Assembly (NCBI GenBank): GCA_005880795.1 | Contig: VBGP01000036.1 | Location: 1-50,110 of the forward strand | From: Chloroflexota bacterium | Lineage (GTDB): Bacteria; Chloroflexota; Dormibacteria; Dormibacterales; Dormibacteraceae | Direction: 5' to 3' | Length of the DNA: 50,110 bases | Part shown: one piece after another, positions 48,369-50,110 of the stretch | Layout of the letters: each line of letters begins with the position of its first letter | Numbering within the stretch: position 1 is the first letter of the stretch | Program-made: the position numbers and the translations under genes | Notes under the pieces: model-generated | The model's database searches: none | Seen by the model: the letters and a program-made list of their open reading frames with translations, nothing else | Told to the model about the DNA's origin: nothing

Positions 48369-49123
48369 ACAGGCCTCACGAGGACCCCATCGAGGAGTCG
48401 GAGCGGATCGCAGAAGCCGCCCGAAAGAAGAAGCTCGGCTTAAAGCTTCTGGGTGGTGCCGGCGTGCACGCCCACTCCCCCAGCGCCGGCCGGCCGCCGC
48501 TCAAGCGCAAGTACGGCGACCTCGACTACGCGATGCCGAAGCGCGACCGGAAGGCGGTCCTGGCGCTGTTTCGCGAGCTGGGTTACGAGCCCAACGAGCG
48601 GTTCAATCTGATGAACGGCGACCGAAGGCTTTACTTCTTCGACACCGACCATGGGCGGCAGGTGGACGTCTTCGTGGACGTCTTCAAGATGTCGCACGAG
48701 ATCGACCTTCGTGGGCGCCTCGACCACGATCATCCCGCCGTCAGCCCGTCCGACCTCTTGCTCAGCAAGCTCCAGATCTACGAGGTCAACCGCAAGGACC
48801 TCGTCGATGCGACAGCGCTGATCCTCGACCATCCGATCAAGAGCAACGAGGAGGACGCGATCGACGCGGCATACGTTGCGCGCCTCGCCTGTGCGGACTG
48901 GGGGCTCTGCCGCACCGTACAGATGAACATCGGCAAGCTGCGCCACACGATCGAGGAGCTCGACGTCGACCGCGACCTCATCAACGCGCGGCTCGACGAG
49001 CTGTGGAGGGCAATCGAAGGTGGGCCCAAGCCACTGAAGTGGCGTATGCGTGCACAGGTGGGCGACAGGATGCGGTGGTACGAGTTGCCCGAAGAGACGC
49101 GTTCGCCTTATCAGCCCGAATGA
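48365..49123 (+). CDS. Nucleotidyltransferase-superfamily-like protein
   Basis: This 252-residue protein has features of the minimal nucleotidyltransferase fold: LLGGAGVHAHSP (a variant of the GGxA helix start), KYGDLDYAM with two acidic residues, and RQVDVFVDVF as the third carboxylate strand. The C-terminal part is helical and polar. AbiEii-like and aminoglycoside-type transferases share this pattern. The GTG start overlaps the aldehyde dehydrogenase stop and its own stop overlaps the next gene, so it belongs to the cluster. Its role there is unclear. Confidence 0.65.
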   Translation: MNRPHEDPIEESERIAEAARKKKLGLKLLGGAGVHAHSPSAGRPPLKRKYGDLDYAMPKRDRKAVLALFRELGYEPNERFNLMNGDRRLYFFDTDHGRQVDVFVDVFKMSHEIDLRGRLDHDHPAVSPSDLLLSKLQIYEVNRKDLVDATALILDHPIKSNEEDAIDAAYVARLACADWGLCRTVQMNIGKLRHTIEELDVDRDLINARLDELWRAIEGGPKPLKWRMRAQVGDRMRWYELPEETRSPYQPE

Positions 49124-50110
49124 CAGCAGCCAGCAATGGTCTTCCACGTCACGCGCGTGCCGTGGTCATCGGGTGTGGGATCGTCGGCAACAGCCTCGCC
49201 TATCACCTGACGCAGCTGGGCTGGCGCGACATCGTCCTGCTCGACAAAGGGCCGCTGCCCAACCCTGGCGGTTCGACTGGGCACGCCTCGAACTTCATCT
49301 ACCTGGTCGACCACTCGAAGGAGATGACCGCGCTCACGGTCGAGAGCGTGCGGCAGTACAGGGAGATGGGGGTTTTCATCCAGTCGGGCGGCATCGAGGT
49401 CGCGCGGAGCAGGGAACGGATGCAGGAGCTGGCCCGGCGGATGGCGTCGGCGGAATCGTGGGGCATCGAGCCCGTCTCGCTTCTGAACCCGGGCGACGTC
49501 AAGGAGTTCGTGCCCTACATCAACGAGTCCGTGATCCTGGGCGGCTTCTACACGCCGGGTGTGGGAGTGGTCGACTCGCTGCGGGCGGGGACCTTGATGC
49601 GCGAGAAGGCTCAGGCCTCAGGCGCCTTGCACGTGGCGGCCAAGACGGAGGTGATCGGGATCGACGTCGAGCATGGCCGCGTCAGGCGCGTTCGCACGAC
49701 CCAGGGTGACATCGAGGCCGAGACCGTCGCCATCACGTGTGGCGTGTGGAGCCCGCGCCTGGCCCGCATGGCGGGCACGCGCATCCCGCTCACGCCCGCC
49801 GTGCATCAGATGATCGACATCGGGCCGGTCCCGCGGTTCCGGGGGGCGAAGTCGGACATTGAGCACCCGATCGTGCGCGACATGGACACCAACATGTACG
49901 AACGGCAGGCCGGCGGCGACCTCGAGATCGGGTCTTACGCCCACCGGCCGATCCTCTACGACCCGGAGGACCTGCCGCCGGTTGAGCAGGCAGCGCTCTC
50001 CCCGACAGAGTTCCCCTTCACGCAATCGGACTTCGAGGAGCAGATGCAGCACGCGCTGGAGCTGATGCCCGAGATCGTGGGTGACGAGTCGGTCGGCGTG
50101 AAGTACGCCA
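49120..50110 (+). CDS. Second dimethylglycine/sarcosine dehydrogenase-like flavoprotein, truncated by window edge
   Basis: The frame opens at an ATG overlapping the previous stop (ATGA) and stays open for 330 codons to the right edge. The N-terminus has the FAD-binding AVVIGCGIVGNSLAYHL and then GSTGHASNF, with the His expected to bind FAD covalently. Around residue 205 are AITCGVWSPRLARMAG and LTPAVHQMIDIG, which match the DAO domain of the first flavoenzyme at 39045. The missing C-terminal part probably includes the folate-binding domain. Two such enzymes in one cluster suggest successive demethylation steps or different N-methyl substrates. Confidence 0.85.
   Translation, partial: MTAASNGLPRHARAVVIGCGIVGNSLAYHLTQLGWRDIVLLDKGPLPNPGGSTGHASNFIYLVDHSKEMTALTVESVRQYREMGVFIQSGGIEVARSRERMQELARRMASAESWGIEPVSLLNPGDVKEFVPYINESVILGGFYTPGVGVVDSLRAGTLMREKAQASGALHVAAKTEVIGIDVEHGRVRRVRTTQGDIEAETVAITCGVWSPRLARMAGTRIPLTPAVHQMIDIGPVPRFRGAKSDIEHPIVRDMDTNMYERQAGGDLEIGSYAHRPILYDPEDLPPVEQAALSPTEFPFTQSDFEEQMQHALELMPEIVGDESVGVKYA

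Overview
The window is a GC-rich, gene-dense piece of a bacterial chromosome. Genes mostly overlap by 4 nt (ATGA/GTGA), GTG and TTG starts are common, and several genes have a -10-like hexamer only 6-9 nt before the start codon, as in leaderless transcripts. Several features point to a high-GC Gram-positive-like lineage (Actinomycetota, or a deep relative such as Dormibacterota/Chloroflexota): a split LigD, an LprG-like lipoprotein next to a P55-like exporter, two tandem helicase-nucleases like AdnAB, a PucR-type regulator beside the fatty-acid genes, and a mycothiol-enzyme-like (DinB fold) protein. The sequence alone does not fix the phylum. No rRNA, tRNA, CRISPR array, IS element or phage was seen. 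No gene-free stretch exceeds about 300 nt.

Layout. 0.1-2.1 kb: a TetR-type regulator with an unusual beta-rich C-terminal domain, divergent from a methyltransferase, with paired operator-like sites between them. 2.2-4.6 kb: LigD split into a phosphoesterase-ligase gene and a polymerase gene. 4.6-8.3 kb: NDH-2-like dehydrogenase, LprG-like lipoprotein and MFS exporter, with a 178-nt near-perfect hairpin element between the last two. 8.2-10 kb: a second methyltransferase, a bactofilin and a small anchored protein. 10.2-20.0 kb: a leftward run of twelve genes, fabF-acpP-fabH-fabD-fabG-accD-accA-dtd-EamA transporter-threonine dehydratase-CBS protein-aminotransferase. It supplies malonyl-CoA and the type II fatty acid elongation enzymes. 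The terminal aminotransferase is broken by an internal deletion with a frameshift. A FasR-like regulator (20.1-21.4 kb) lies just upstream, with a perfect inverted repeat between it and fabF.

21.4-26.4 kb: dienelactone hydrolase, DinB-fold protein, an ABC exporter with a HIT protein, a nucleoside/sugar kinase and a small basic protein. 26.4-33 kb: two UvrD-family helicase-nucleases overlapping by 4 nt, followed by a small DUF4031-like gene. With LigD upstream, the window holds parts of both recombinational and end-joining double-strand break repair. 33-39 kb: two polytopic glycosyltransferases, a membrane-anchored protein carrying only a sigma region-4-like DNA-binding domain, a DsbA-fold protein, a CPBP-family membrane protease and an MFS transporter.

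39-50 kb: a rightward catabolic cluster comprising two dimethylglycine/sarcosine dehydrogenase-type flavoproteins (the second cut by the window edge), a choline-kinase-like phosphotransferase, a GntR/FadR regulator, a metallophosphoesterase, an APC permease, an iron-type alcohol dehydrogenase, an aldehyde dehydrogenase and a nucleotidyltransferase-like protein. The alcohol/aldehyde dehydrogenase pair resembles the GbsB/GbsA route from choline to glycine betaine, and the flavoproteins would act on N-methylated glycines. The cluster therefore looks like a methylated-amine or amino-alcohol utilisation locus with an unexplained kinase/phosphatase pair. This is the best candidate here for an undescribed pathway.

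A 100-nt intergenic repeat occurs twice (4-105 and 10023-10134), each time just downstream of a leftward gene.
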